A stretch of 64,000 nucleotides of DNA, taken from assembly GCA_028719205.1 (NCBI GenBank), contig JAQUKH010000002.1:62001-126000 (forward strand), read 5' to 3'. The notes below the pieces were generated by a model. That model saw only the letters and a list, made by a program, of their open reading frames with translations. It made no database searches and was not told the DNA's origin. Of the stretch, positions 45,934 through 54,077 are shown in pieces (within the stretch, counting starts at the first letter, position 1; the number at the start of each line of letters is the position of its first letter). The stretch is from a bacterium. Its GTDB lineage: Bacteria; JACRDZ01; JAQUKH01. The translations under genes and the position numbers were made by a program.

Positions 45934-46986
45934 ATGGCATCAAGAAAAAAATCTGACAAACACAATAACGAGACAACAACCGAAGAAACCATTGTTTCAA
46001 AATCAAAAAATCCTTTAGTTTTTATTAGCCATGATACTCGAGATACTGAACTTGCAGAAGAATTTAGTGACTTGTTAAAAAGAGCAAGTGCTGGTGCATT
46101 AAAATCATTTCGCTCTTCGGATAAAAAGGGAACACAAGGTATAGAATACGGACAGGAATGGTATCCAGCTATTATGGATAAAATAGATGAGGCTTCGGAT
46201 GTTGTTTGTCTTTTGACAAAACATAGTGTTGATAGGCCTTGGATACTTTATGAGGCAGGCGTAGCTAAAGGGAAACTTGATAAGAAAGTTATTGGACTTG
46301 CTATTGGAATTCCTCTCAGTGTTGCGATAAATGGGCCTTTTGCTCAGTTTCAAAATAATGATGGGAATGTTGATTCAATTACGAAGCTTGTCTTGGATTT
46401 GGTGAAAAAAGTTCCGGGGCTTGATCCAGACCATGCCCTCGTAAAAACACTTGTTGAATCGTTCCATAAAAAGATAACAGAAATAATTGAAAAATTTCAA
46501 AAACAAAAAACAATATGTGAAAAGAGTGAAAAAGTTGATGAAAATTCAGTTGCAAAACTTTTTGAAGAAGTCAAAATTATGTTTGATAATTTGCCTTCAA
46601 GAATTGAAAATAGAATTGACCCTGACTCAAAAAGAAGAAAAAGAAAATTTCATCCAATGATGTTTGACGAACTTATGCATATGGGAATGAAATCAGAAGA
46701 CCCAAATATAAACTTTTTAATAATGATTAGTTTTCTAAAAGATGATTATCCCTGGCTTTATGAAATAGGACTTGAAACATATCGAGGAATTAAGACCACA
46801 AAGTCAACAAATGAAAAAAGAAAATTGGTTTCATCTTTTGAACATGCATTTGAAATACTCGGACATCCAATGATGAGAGAGTTTTATGGTAAATCAGAAG
46901 ACTTATATATGTTTAGCAAAGAGATAAGACATTATATGCACCGTTATCTTGACAGATATTTAGCTGATGAGAAAGTAAAAGAATAA
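45934..46986 (+). CDS. Stand-alone TIR-domain protein with a helical C-terminal region
   Basis: 350 residues. A charged leader (~25) is followed by a TIR domain (27-~150): LVFISHDTRDTELAEEF, then GQEWYPAIMDKIDEASDVVCLLT and the catalytic-type glutamate E107 in RPWILYEAG. In known bacterial immune systems this Glu makes TIR domains NADases or cyclic ADP-ribose synthases. Residues ~165-350 are helical with no family I recognise, rich in K/E, ending in a basic/acidic tail. No Thoeris ThsA, CBASS or pAgo partner is beside it. Its low GC, own promoter and flanking repeats mark an accessory gene. ATG with AAAAGGAG about 10 bases upstream. Defence role is inferred. Confidence 0.83.
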   Translation: MASRKKSDKHNNETTTEETIVSKSKNPLVFISHDTRDTELAEEFSDLLKRASAGALKSFRSSDKKGTQGIEYGQEWYPAIMDKIDEASDVVCLLTKHSVDRPWILYEAGVAKGKLDKKVIGLAIGIPLSVAINGPFAQFQNNDGNVDSITKLVLDLVKKVPGLDPDHALVKTLVESFHKKITEIIEKFQKQKTICEKSEKVDENSVAKLFEEVKIMFDNLPSRIENRIDPDSKRRKRKFHPMMFDELMHMGMKSEDPNINFLIMISFLKDDYPWLYEIGLETYRGIKTTKSTNEKRKLVSSFEHAFEILGHPMMREFYGKSEDLYMFSKEIRHYMHRYLDRYLADEKVKE

Positions 46987-47441
46987 CTTATCTATCAGGC
47001 GTTGTTCCCTAGATTGAATTATTAAAGCTGTTTGAAATGGTTGAACCGTTTAATAAAATGCCCCTACAAGAAAAATTTATTTATCTGAATGTTAATTATC
47101 TCATCCCGCCCATCATTAAAATTGCCAAATAAAAAATCTTAAGAGAACAGGGCAAGCCCTGCCCCTACATTAATAATCGGAATTACAATTGTCCAAAAGA
47201 TATAATATAGAAGGGCAACCACATAGGGTTGCCCCTACGGGAAAATTTCAATAAATTGAATGGTTGGCAGGATTTTAATTTTAATGTTTTTTCCATATTA
47301 TGTTATAATAATCATCGAAAATTACAGGCTTTCAGGGCTGATTTTTGTTGACAAAAGAATTCTGGGCAAGTATCATTTATTCCCACACAAAATCAGCTGT
47401 TGCGTATAGCGGGCTTTATAAAATTTTCAAAGGAGATCCAA
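46987..47441. repeat. 455-base gene-free spacer with three CCCCTACA-family repeats
   Basis: Between the TIR gene and smc there is no ORF. It holds a repeat fragment (CCCCTACA 47061-47068), a copy at 47148-47169 (CAGGG-CAAG-CCCTG then CCCCTACA), and a copy at 47212-47238 (GGGCAACC-ACATAG-GGTTGCCC then CTAC). All three share one orientation. The last 100 bases contain the smc promoter. Confidence 0.65.
47348..47376 (+). promoter_or_regulatory. Predicted promoter of smc, flanked by a 9-bp inverted repeat
   Basis: TTGACA (47348-47353), 17-base spacer, TATCAT (47371-47376). The inverted repeat GCTGATTTT (47337-47345) and AAAATCAGC (47389-47397) brackets it. The repeat arms might bind a regulator or be chance. 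Confidence 0.5.
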
Positions 47442-50400
47442 TTGTTATTTAAGAAATTAGAGGTTTGTGGGTTTAAATCATTTCCGGAACTGGTGGAACT
47501 GAAGTTTGATAAAGGGGTTACTGTCATTGTGGGGCCGAACGGTTGCGGGAAGACGAATATCCTGGATTCCATACGCTGGGTTTTGGGGGAACAGAGTTCA
47601 AGGATGATGCGCGGGAAGGAAATGCTGGACCTTATTTTTAACGGGGGATCCAATAAAAAACCAAAAGGAATGGCGGAGGTTTCTCTTACGCTTCTGGATA
47701 CCGAAGGGGTTTTGCCGACGGAATACAGCGAAGTGACCATAACCCGCAGGCTTTTCAGGTCGGGAGAAAGCGAGTATTTATTGAACCGCAACACCTGCAG
47801 GCTGAAGGATATACAGGAGTTGTTCATGGATACTGGCTTGGGCGCGGACGCGTATTCGATCATTGAACAATCCCAGACGGACCTGATACTGAGCAATAAT
47901 CCGTCAATGCGCCGGAGCCTTTTTGAAGAGGCCGCGGGTATTACCAAATATAAGGCAAGAAAAAGGGAAACGCTTCGCAAGCTTGAAACGACCGAGCAGA
48001 ATTTACTCCGTATTTATGATATTGTTGCTGAGATCAAACGGCAGATGAATTCACTGAAAAGGCAGGCCGGCCGTGCGGAACGCTATAAAAAATTTCTTGA
48101 TGAGTGCCAGGGGCTGGAACTGAAACTGGACAGTTTTTATTTTTATGATATGGATGAAAAACGGAGCAAATACAAACAGGATCTGACTGTCTGCCAGGAT
48201 GAACGCGAAGGAGTGCTTGCGCATATCTCAACATATGAGGCGGAGATAGAAAAACTGGACCTGCAGGCTATGCAGTTAGGGGATAAATTAAGCTCGATCC
48301 ATGAGTCGCGGAAAAATTTCTATGAAAATGTCGAGAACCTGACAAAAGAAATAGCGGAAATGGAAGAAAGGCTGAAAGGAAAAGATTTCAGGGGGAAAAT
48401 GTTAGCAAAAGAGGTTGAAGAAGATGAGCTAAGATTAAAAGACCTGGAACGGGATCTCCTTGAAAAACAAGATGAGATCTCCGCGCTGGATGACTTGATG
48501 ATCGTGTGGGAAGAAGAATTTGAGGTTTTGGCCAAAGATAGAGAGGATGTCGAAATAAAAAGCAAAGAGGCAGAATCTTTTTTAAAAGAAAAAGAAAGTA
48601 ATCTTGATAATGTTGAGACGAGGATTTGGGAAAAAAATAAGCTTAAGCAGGATCTGGAAAAGAGACAGCAGGAAGCGGCCGCTTCAAAAGAAAATCTGAT
48701 AAATTTAATAGAAGGCACAAAGGTAAAGGTAGAAAATCTTCAAAAGGATCTGGATGAGAAAAAAGAGATATTGAAAGCCTCGAGAAACAATATAGAATCA
48801 CTACGGAATAAACTGGAAGAATTAAGGCAGGAACTTATTAAAAATCAGGAACTGCTGCAGAAGGTTATGCCTTCTATTAATGATACTTATAATGAAGTTG
48901 CCAAGCTTGATTATAAGATTAAGATGCTGGAGCAGCTTGAAAAAGAGGCGATCGGCTACAGCCGCGGCGTAAAAGAATTAATGCAGGCGGAGAAAGACGG
49001 GAAGATCAAAAAAGACGGTGTTTTCGCGCCGCTTGTAAGCAAAATAAATATTTCCGAAGAATATAAAACTGCCTTGGAATCCGCGTTAGGAGAAGGGATC
49101 AATTATTTTTTAGCTGAAACCGTTGATAAAATAAATGAGTGCATAAATTATTTATATAATGAGGGTAAAGGAAAAGCAGCTTTTTTAAATATGGATAATT
49201 TCAAAAAAATGGAATATCCAAACTCCGGCCTGCCTGCCCCTGAAAACTCCAGGTTATTGTTGGACCTTGTAGACGTCGATGAAAATTTAAGGCCTATAGT
49301 TTCATATCTTTTAAAGGGTGTTTTTATTGTGGATTCAGATATTTCTATTGAAATGCTCGAAAAACTTCCGCCTGAAGTTAAGATTGTTGCCAAAAACGGA
49401 AAAATATTCTCAAGGGAATTGATCGCGGGAGGAAAAGATTCAGCGGAATCCGTAAGTATTATAGGCCGTGAAAAAAATATTAATATCCTTAAGGAAAAGA
49501 TCGGTGAATTAAGAAAACATCTGGAAATTAAAACACAGGAAAAAGAGAATATTGATAAAAGACAACTTGAGATCCAGTCGCTTATTAATGAATTGAATGA
49601 TGAGATCAAGGCAAAGGAATATAATTTCATTGAAAATGAAAGACTGGTGATGAAACTGGAGTTAGAATCAAACCAGCTTATAACAGAAAACATCGGCCGT
49701 GAAACAAGCGTGAAAGAGATAGAAAGCCGTTTAGAGTCGGTAATAAAAGAATTTGAGGATATAAAGTTTGATATAGAAAGCCTGCTCGAAGAAAAAGAGA
49801 AGAGGTCCTCAGATCTTGAAGAAATGAGGGGCCAATATAGAATTCTCGAACAGAAAAAAGACAGTCTGATGTCTCTGGGTAATGAAAAAAAAGTGAACCT
49901 TGCTTCTGTTAAAGAGAAAAAAACGGCTTGCCTTGACCTGGAAAAAAGGATAAATGATATTATCGCTGACAGTAAGGATAAAATACTGACAAAATCAAGC
50001 GAAATAGCTTTAATAAAAAAGACAACATATGAAGAAACAGTATATTTTGAAGAAAAGAGAAAAACTCTTGAGCATGCAAAAAATGAAAATAACAAGGAGA
50101 GTTTTGACAGGGACGGGATAGAAAAACTTGAAAAGGAATTGAGGCTGAACGCGAAACAGCTTGAGGAAAGAGTTAAAGAGGAAAGGCATAAGCTAAGGAC
50201 TCTGGAGGAAAATATCGCGGGCTTGCAGATCAAAGAGACGGAACTGCGCGTGCAGGAGGATAATTTACGGCAGAAGATGCAGAATGTTTACAAATTTTCC
50301 TTCCAGGATGATTCCCGCCCTCCTAAAGAGGAAATAGAAAATCTGGAAGAGGTAACATTGCGCATAGAAAACCTGCATAGCGAAATGAACCAGATGGGAT

Positions 50401-51113
50401 TAGTTAATATGATGGCGCTGGAGGAGTATAAGGAAATCGAAGAGAGATATAATTTTTTATCCAATCAGCAAAAAGATCTGGAAGACGCGAAGAATAATTT
50501 AAATGACACTATTTCAAAGATCAACAAAGAAAGCATTGAAAGGTTTAGGGCTACATTTGATAAAATAAGAGAGAATTTCGCTCAGGTTTTTGCGAAGTTT
50601 TTTAAAGGTGGCAGGGCGGATATAGTTTTAACGGAAAATGATATTCTTGAGTCCAATATTGAAATAATCGCTCAGCCTCCGGGAAAGAAACCCGAGAGTA
50701 TCCAGCTGCTTTCCGGAGGGGAGAGGGCGCTGACCGCTATCGGGCTTTTGCTTTCTATTTTTATGGTTAAACCAAGTCCCTTCCTGATCTTGGATGAAGT
50801 AGATGCCCCATTGGATGATCCGAATGTCAGGCGGTTTACCGAGGTTATCAGGGAATTCGCGAAGAATACCCAGTTTATCGTTATTACACACAATAAAAGA
50901 ACCATGGAAATGGCCGATTGTTTATACGGTGTTACAATGGAAGAGCCGGGTGTTTCAAAGCTTGTCTCAGTTAATTTTAAAAAGGAAGAACGCACACCGG
51001 ACCCTATTATTGTAAAAGATGGGACGGGGGAAAATTCAGGAGCTGAAGAAAATGCAAAAGATAATATCGCAGCCGCTGTCGAGGCTGGCGCGGTGGAAAC
51101 AAAGGCTTCTTAA
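47442..51113 (+). CDS. smc: Chromosome segregation ATPase SMC
   Basis: 1223 residues from a TTG start at 47442, chosen because AGGAG lies 6 bases before it and the family N-terminus (LFKKLEVCGFKSFPE) begins there; an earlier TTG at 47400 would include the ribosome site. Walker A is VGPNGCGKTN, two long coiled coils flank a hinge at about 500-660, the signature is LLSGGERALTAIGLLLSIF, and Walker B is LILDEVDAPLDD. The last ~40 residues after KEERTPDP are an acidic, Ala/Glu-rich tail. It condenses and segregates DNA with ScpAB (not in window). It is translated with ftsY, whose start lies within its 3' end. Confidence 0.97.
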   Translation: MLFKKLEVCGFKSFPELVELKFDKGVTVIVGPNGCGKTNILDSIRWVLGEQSSRMMRGKEMLDLIFNGGSNKKPKGMAEVSLTLLDTEGVLPTEYSEVTITRRLFRSGESEYLLNRNTCRLKDIQELFMDTGLGADAYSIIEQSQTDLILSNNPSMRRSLFEEAAGITKYKARKRETLRKLETTEQNLLRIYDIVAEIKRQMNSLKRQAGRAERYKKFLDECQGLELKLDSFYFYDMDEKRSKYKQDLTVCQDEREGVLAHISTYEAEIEKLDLQAMQLGDKLSSIHESRKNFYENVENLTKEIAEMEERLKGKDFRGKMLAKEVEEDELRLKDLERDLLEKQDEISALDDLMIVWEEEFEVLAKDREDVEIKSKEAESFLKEKESNLDNVETRIWEKNKLKQDLEKRQQEAAASKENLINLIEGTKVKVENLQKDLDEKKEILKASRNNIESLRNKLEELRQELIKNQELLQKVMPSINDTYNEVAKLDYKIKMLEQLEKEAIGYSRGVKELMQAEKDGKIKKDGVFAPLVSKINISEEYKTALESALGEGINYFLAETVDKINECINYLYNEGKGKAAFLNMDNFKKMEYPNSGLPAPENSRLLLDLVDVDENLRPIVSYLLKGVFIVDSDISIEMLEKLPPEVKIVAKNGKIFSRELIAGGKDSAESVSIIGREKNINILKEKIGELRKHLEIKTQEKENIDKRQLEIQSLINELNDEIKAKEYNFIENERLVMKLELESNQLITENIGRETSVKEIESRLESVIKEFEDIKFDIESLLEEKEKRSSDLEEMRGQYRILEQKKDSLMSLGNEKKVNLASVKEKKTACLDLEKRINDIIADSKDKILTKSSEIALIKKTTYEETVYFEEKRKTLEHAKNENNKESFDRDGIEKLEKELRLNAKQLEERVKEERHKLRTLEENIAGLQIKETELRVQEDNLRQKMQNVYKFSFQDDSRPPKEEIENLEEVTLRIENLHSEMNQMGLVNMMALEEYKEIEERYNFLSNQQKDLEDAKNNLNDTISKINKESIERFRATFDKIRENFAQVFAKFFKGGRADIVLTENDILESNIEIIAQPPGKKPESIQLLSGGERALTAIGLLLSIFMVKPSPFLILDEVDAPLDDPNVRRFTEVIREFAKNTQFIVITHNKRTMEMADCLYGVTMEEPGVSKLVSVNFKKEERTPDPIIVKDGTGENSGAEENAKDNIAAAVEAGAVETKAS

Positions 51114-51984
51114 ATCCCGCCAGTTGATCTTAGGCCCGTTAGAGAGATTAATTACAGGAAAAGAAAATGTTTCAGAGGAACTGCTGTCCGAGCTTGAGGA
51201 AATTCTGGTGCGTTCTGATATCGGAGTGCATATAAGTGACCGGATCATATTGGATCTTAAATATACGAATTTTAAACCGGGTGAAGACAGGATACTGAAA
51301 ATAAAAGAGATCATTGAAAAAAGGATCTTAGGTATAATCGGGGAAGATAATGTCCCTCTTAGCGGGTCATTCCCTTTAGTTATTTTAATGATCGGTGTTA
51401 ACGGCAGCGGAAAAACTTCCACTGTTGGGAAATTGGCATTTAAGTACCATAAAGAAAATAAAAAGGTATTAGTTGCCGCATGCGACACATTCCGCGCGGC
51501 TGCCGTAGAACAGCTTGAAATATGGAAGACGAGAGCCGGTGTGGATATTATTAAAGGTAAGGAAGGAACAGATCCTGCGGCATTGGTTTATGACGCGGGA
51601 AAATTAGTTTCTGAAAAAGGATATCAGGTTTTAATAATAGATACGGCGGGGCGCCTGCATAATAAATCAAATTTGATGGAGGAGTTAAAAAAGATAAAGC
51701 GGACCGTCGGTAAGGTGCTGCCGGGTATTTCCCTGGAAATACTTCTCGTCATGGATGCTACCTGCGGCCAGAATGGTATCCAGCAGGCAAAATTATTTAA
51801 GGAAGCGATAGGTGTTACAGGTATAGTGCTTACTAAATTGGACGGGACCAGTAAGGGCGGGATAGCGGTGTCTATTAAAGAAAGCTTGGGAGTTCCCGTA
51901 AAATTGATAGGGCTGGGAGAAGGGGTAGAGGATCTTGAAGATTTTTCTCCGGGGGATTTTGTCAGGGCTTTACTGGAAGAATAG
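51052..51984 (+). CDS. ftsY: Signal recognition particle receptor
   Basis: 310 residues from the ATG at 51052, with AGGAG 9 bases upstream; an ATG at 51019 gives 321 residues with a poorer ribosome site. N-domain (EELLSELEEILVRSDIGV) then the SRP GTPase: GVNGSGKTSTVGKLA (G1), DTFRAAAVEQL (G2), DTAGR (G3), TKLDG (G4) and GLGEGVEDLEDFSPGDF at the end. It docks SRP-ribosome complexes at the inner membrane. The acidic A-domain is absent. The 62-base overlap with smc is long for a coupled pair. Confidence 0.95.
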   Translation: MQKIISQPLSRLARWKQRLLKSRQLILGPLERLITGKENVSEELLSELEEILVRSDIGVHISDRIILDLKYTNFKPGEDRILKIKEIIEKRILGIIGEDNVPLSGSFPLVILMIGVNGSGKTSTVGKLAFKYHKENKKVLVAACDTFRAAAVEQLEIWKTRAGVDIIKGKEGTDPAALVYDAGKLVSEKGYQVLIIDTAGRLHNKSNLMEELKKIKRTVGKVLPGISLEILLVMDATCGQNGIQQAKLFKEAIGVTGIVLTKLDGTSKGGIAVSIKESLGVPVKLIGLGEGVEDLEDFSPGDFVRALLEE

Positions 51985-52041
51985 AAGATTGTTTTAAAAT
52001 ATATAAATAATTAAGAAAATTTTTAAAGGAGGATTTGAAAC

Positions 52042-52188
52042 ATGGAGTGTTGTGACAGTTGTTCCAGGTATGAGCTTTGCCCGCAGCCGGAAGAATGCTG
52101 CCCAAAATGTGAAAGTTATGATGATTGTAATCATGGGGATGATTCTATTAAGGAAGATTCAGACGATGATGATGAAGAATGGGGATAG
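52042..52188 (+). CDS. Cys-rich acidic small protein upstream of rtcB
   Basis: 48 residues. AAAGGAGG lies 7 bases before the ATG. Cysteines pair up in a zinc-ribbon-like way: MECCDSCSRYELCP, then ECCPKCESYDDCN, giving nine Cys in the first 33 residues, followed by an acidic tail (EDSDDDDEEW). It looks like a metal-binding mini-protein or a degraded zinc ribbon. It is in the 228-base gap between ftsY and rtcB, same strand, 24 bases before rtcB, so it could work with RtcB. No family was recognised. Confidence 0.65.
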   Translation: MECCDSCSRYELCPQPEECCPKCESYDDCNHGDDSIKEDSDDDDEEWG

Positions 52189-52212
52189 AGTCTCAATAAA
52201 CTAAGGAGTGAT

Positions 52213-53670
52213 ATGTCCGGATCATGGACTGGGCCGTTGGAAAAGATCGATGAATACCGCTGGCTGATCCCTAAAAGCTTCCAGGACGGTATGCGTGTGC
52301 CGGGGCTGATTTATACCACAGAACAATTGATCAAAGATCTTCGTATGGACCAGACACCGGTACAGGTGGCAAATGTAGCCTGCCTTCCGGGAATCCTTAA
52401 ATATTCTATGGCAATGCCTGATATCCACTGGGGGTATGGGTTCCCGATCGGTGGAGTAGCCGCGTGCGGGCTTAAAGACGGAGTTATTTCCCCCGGCGGC
52501 GTAGGTTATGATATTAATTGCGGTGTGCGTTTGATGCGCACTGATTTGTGCGCGGATGAAATTGAAAATAAAATGGAGGAATTGTTAAATAAGCTGTTTA
52601 ATAATATTCCTTCAGGGCTCGGGACAAAAGGAAAGATCCGTTTATCAAATAAGGAACTTAGGGAAGTTCTTGTAAAAGGTTCCGCATGGGCGGTAAAAAA
52701 AGGTTACGGGTGGCCCGAAGATATTGAATTGACTGAAGGCAATGGATGCCTGCCCGGGGCGGATCCGGATAAGGTAAGTGAACGAGCGATGGAAAGAGGA
52801 AGACCTCAGTCCGGCACGCTTGGTTCAGGCAATCATTTTCTGGAGGTTCAGGAAGTTGTAGAAATTTACAACCCTGAAATTGCCGATGTTTTCGGCCTGC
52901 GAAAAGGGCAGGTAATGGTAATGATGCACTCCGGTTCACGCGGGTTAGGGTACCAGGTTTGCGATGATTATTTAAAGGTAATGGGACGGGCTGTTTCCAA
53001 ATATAATTTTTCACTGCCTGACAGGCAGTTAGCATGCGCGCCGATAAATTCGCCTGAAGGTAAAGATTATTTTTCCGCTATGGCCGCGGCCGCGAATTAC
53101 GCGTGGGCTAACCGGCAGTGGCTTATGCACTGGACGCGGGAGGTCTTTTCTGATGTTTTTGCCGCAAGCCCGGAAAAATTAGGAATGTCTTTAGTCTATG
53201 ATGTTACCCACAATATTGCAAAATTCGAAGATCACGAAATAGAGGGGAAAATACAAAAGGTTTGTGTCCACCGTAAAGGCGCGACACGTTCTTTCTGCCC
53301 GGGGCATCCCGACCTGCCGGAAAAATATAAAATTTCCGGCCAGCCTGTAATTATTCCCGGTGATATGGGCAGGAATTCATATGTTATGGTGGGAACAAAA
53401 AAAGCGATGGAAGAAACATTCGGTTCAACCTGCCACGGAGCCGGAAGGTTGATGAGCAGGACAAGCGCCATGAAAGCCGCCTCAGGGAAACAGATCTACG
53501 ACGAATTATCCAACCGGAACATCCTTGTAAGAACCGGCAATATAAGAACACTTTCCGAAGAAGCCCCTGCCGCGTATAAAAATGTAAATGAAATAGTCGA
53601 TATAGTCCACGGCGCAGGCCTTTCCCTGAAAGTCGCCAAACTCCGCCCGCTTGGAGTGATCAAAGGTTAA
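52213..53670 (+). CDS. rtcB: RNA-splicing ligase RtcB
   Basis: 485 residues, joins RNA 2',3'-cyclic phosphate and 5'-OH ends with GTP and Mn. Metal and guanylylation residues are intact: GYDINCGVRL, GTLGSGNHFLEVQEV, HSGSRGLGYQ, the guanylylated His in VHRKGATRS, GDMGRNSYVMVG and CHGAGR. ATG with AAGGAGTG. It is the longer archaeal-type version. No rtcA or archease is adjacent; the small Cys-rich gene precedes it. Confidence 0.96.
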   Translation: MSGSWTGPLEKIDEYRWLIPKSFQDGMRVPGLIYTTEQLIKDLRMDQTPVQVANVACLPGILKYSMAMPDIHWGYGFPIGGVAACGLKDGVISPGGVGYDINCGVRLMRTDLCADEIENKMEELLNKLFNNIPSGLGTKGKIRLSNKELREVLVKGSAWAVKKGYGWPEDIELTEGNGCLPGADPDKVSERAMERGRPQSGTLGSGNHFLEVQEVVEIYNPEIADVFGLRKGQVMVMMHSGSRGLGYQVCDDYLKVMGRAVSKYNFSLPDRQLACAPINSPEGKDYFSAMAAAANYAWANRQWLMHWTREVFSDVFAASPEKLGMSLVYDVTHNIAKFEDHEIEGKIQKVCVHRKGATRSFCPGHPDLPEKYKISGQPVIIPGDMGRNSYVMVGTKKAMEETFGSTCHGAGRLMSRTSAMKAASGKQIYDELSNRNILVRTGNIRTLSEEAPAAYKNVNEIVDIVHGAGLSLKVAKLRPLGVIKG

Positions 53671-53745
53671 GATTTTATTTCATCGACAAACAAAAGAAAA
53701 AGATATAAAATGTTTTCCATATAGTTTTTAAAAAGGAGACGGTAA

Positions 53746-54069
53746 ATGAGAAAAGGGATCATCCGTATATTTTTGGTTATGTCCTTATTTTTAGTGTTTT
53801 TTCCGTTTGGCTGCGCGACTGTCGGACGCGACTTTGCTGTTTCTGAAGTAAATAAAATACAAACAGGCAAAACCACGCTAAGTGAAGTTCGTTCTATGTT
53901 CGGTTCTCCATGGCGGGTTGGGATAGAAAACGGTAAAAAAATATGGACATATGGGAAATATCATTACAGATTATTTGGTGAAACAAGCACTAAAGACCTC
54001 GTGATTGTTTTTGATGATAAAGGGACAGTTGAATCATACACATTTAACACAACTGAACATCAGGAATAG
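53746..54069 (+). CDS. BamE/SmpA-like small outer-membrane lipoprotein
   Basis: 107 residues. Lipoprotein signal with lipobox ending PFGC (Cys near residue 23), then a BamE-type fold: KIQTGKTTLSEVRSMFGSPW, IENGKKIWTYG and a final KDLVIVFDDKGTVESY. Relatives stabilise the BAM complex or act as small OM anchors. ATG with AAAAGGAG. It precedes the cytochrome gene by 8 bases, so the two may be expressed together. Confidence 0.82.
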   Translation: MRKGIIRIFLVMSLFLVFFPFGCATVGRDFAVSEVNKIQTGKTTLSEVRSMFGSPWRVGIENGKKIWTYGKYHYRLFGETSTKDLVIVFDDKGTVESYTFNTTEHQE

Positions 54070-54077
54070 GTGAAAAA

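Noticed and set aside
47148-47238. Possible CRISPR array in the repeats before smc
   Set aside because: Only two or three palindromes with different interiors, unequal spacing and no cas genes; they belong to the dispersed CCCCTACA family.
49148-50233. 361-codon minus-strand ORF inside smc
   Set aside because: Composition is Ser/Phe/Leu-rich, the mirror of the Glu/Lys-rich coiled coil of SMC on the other strand; no motif, no ribosome site. It is a shadow.
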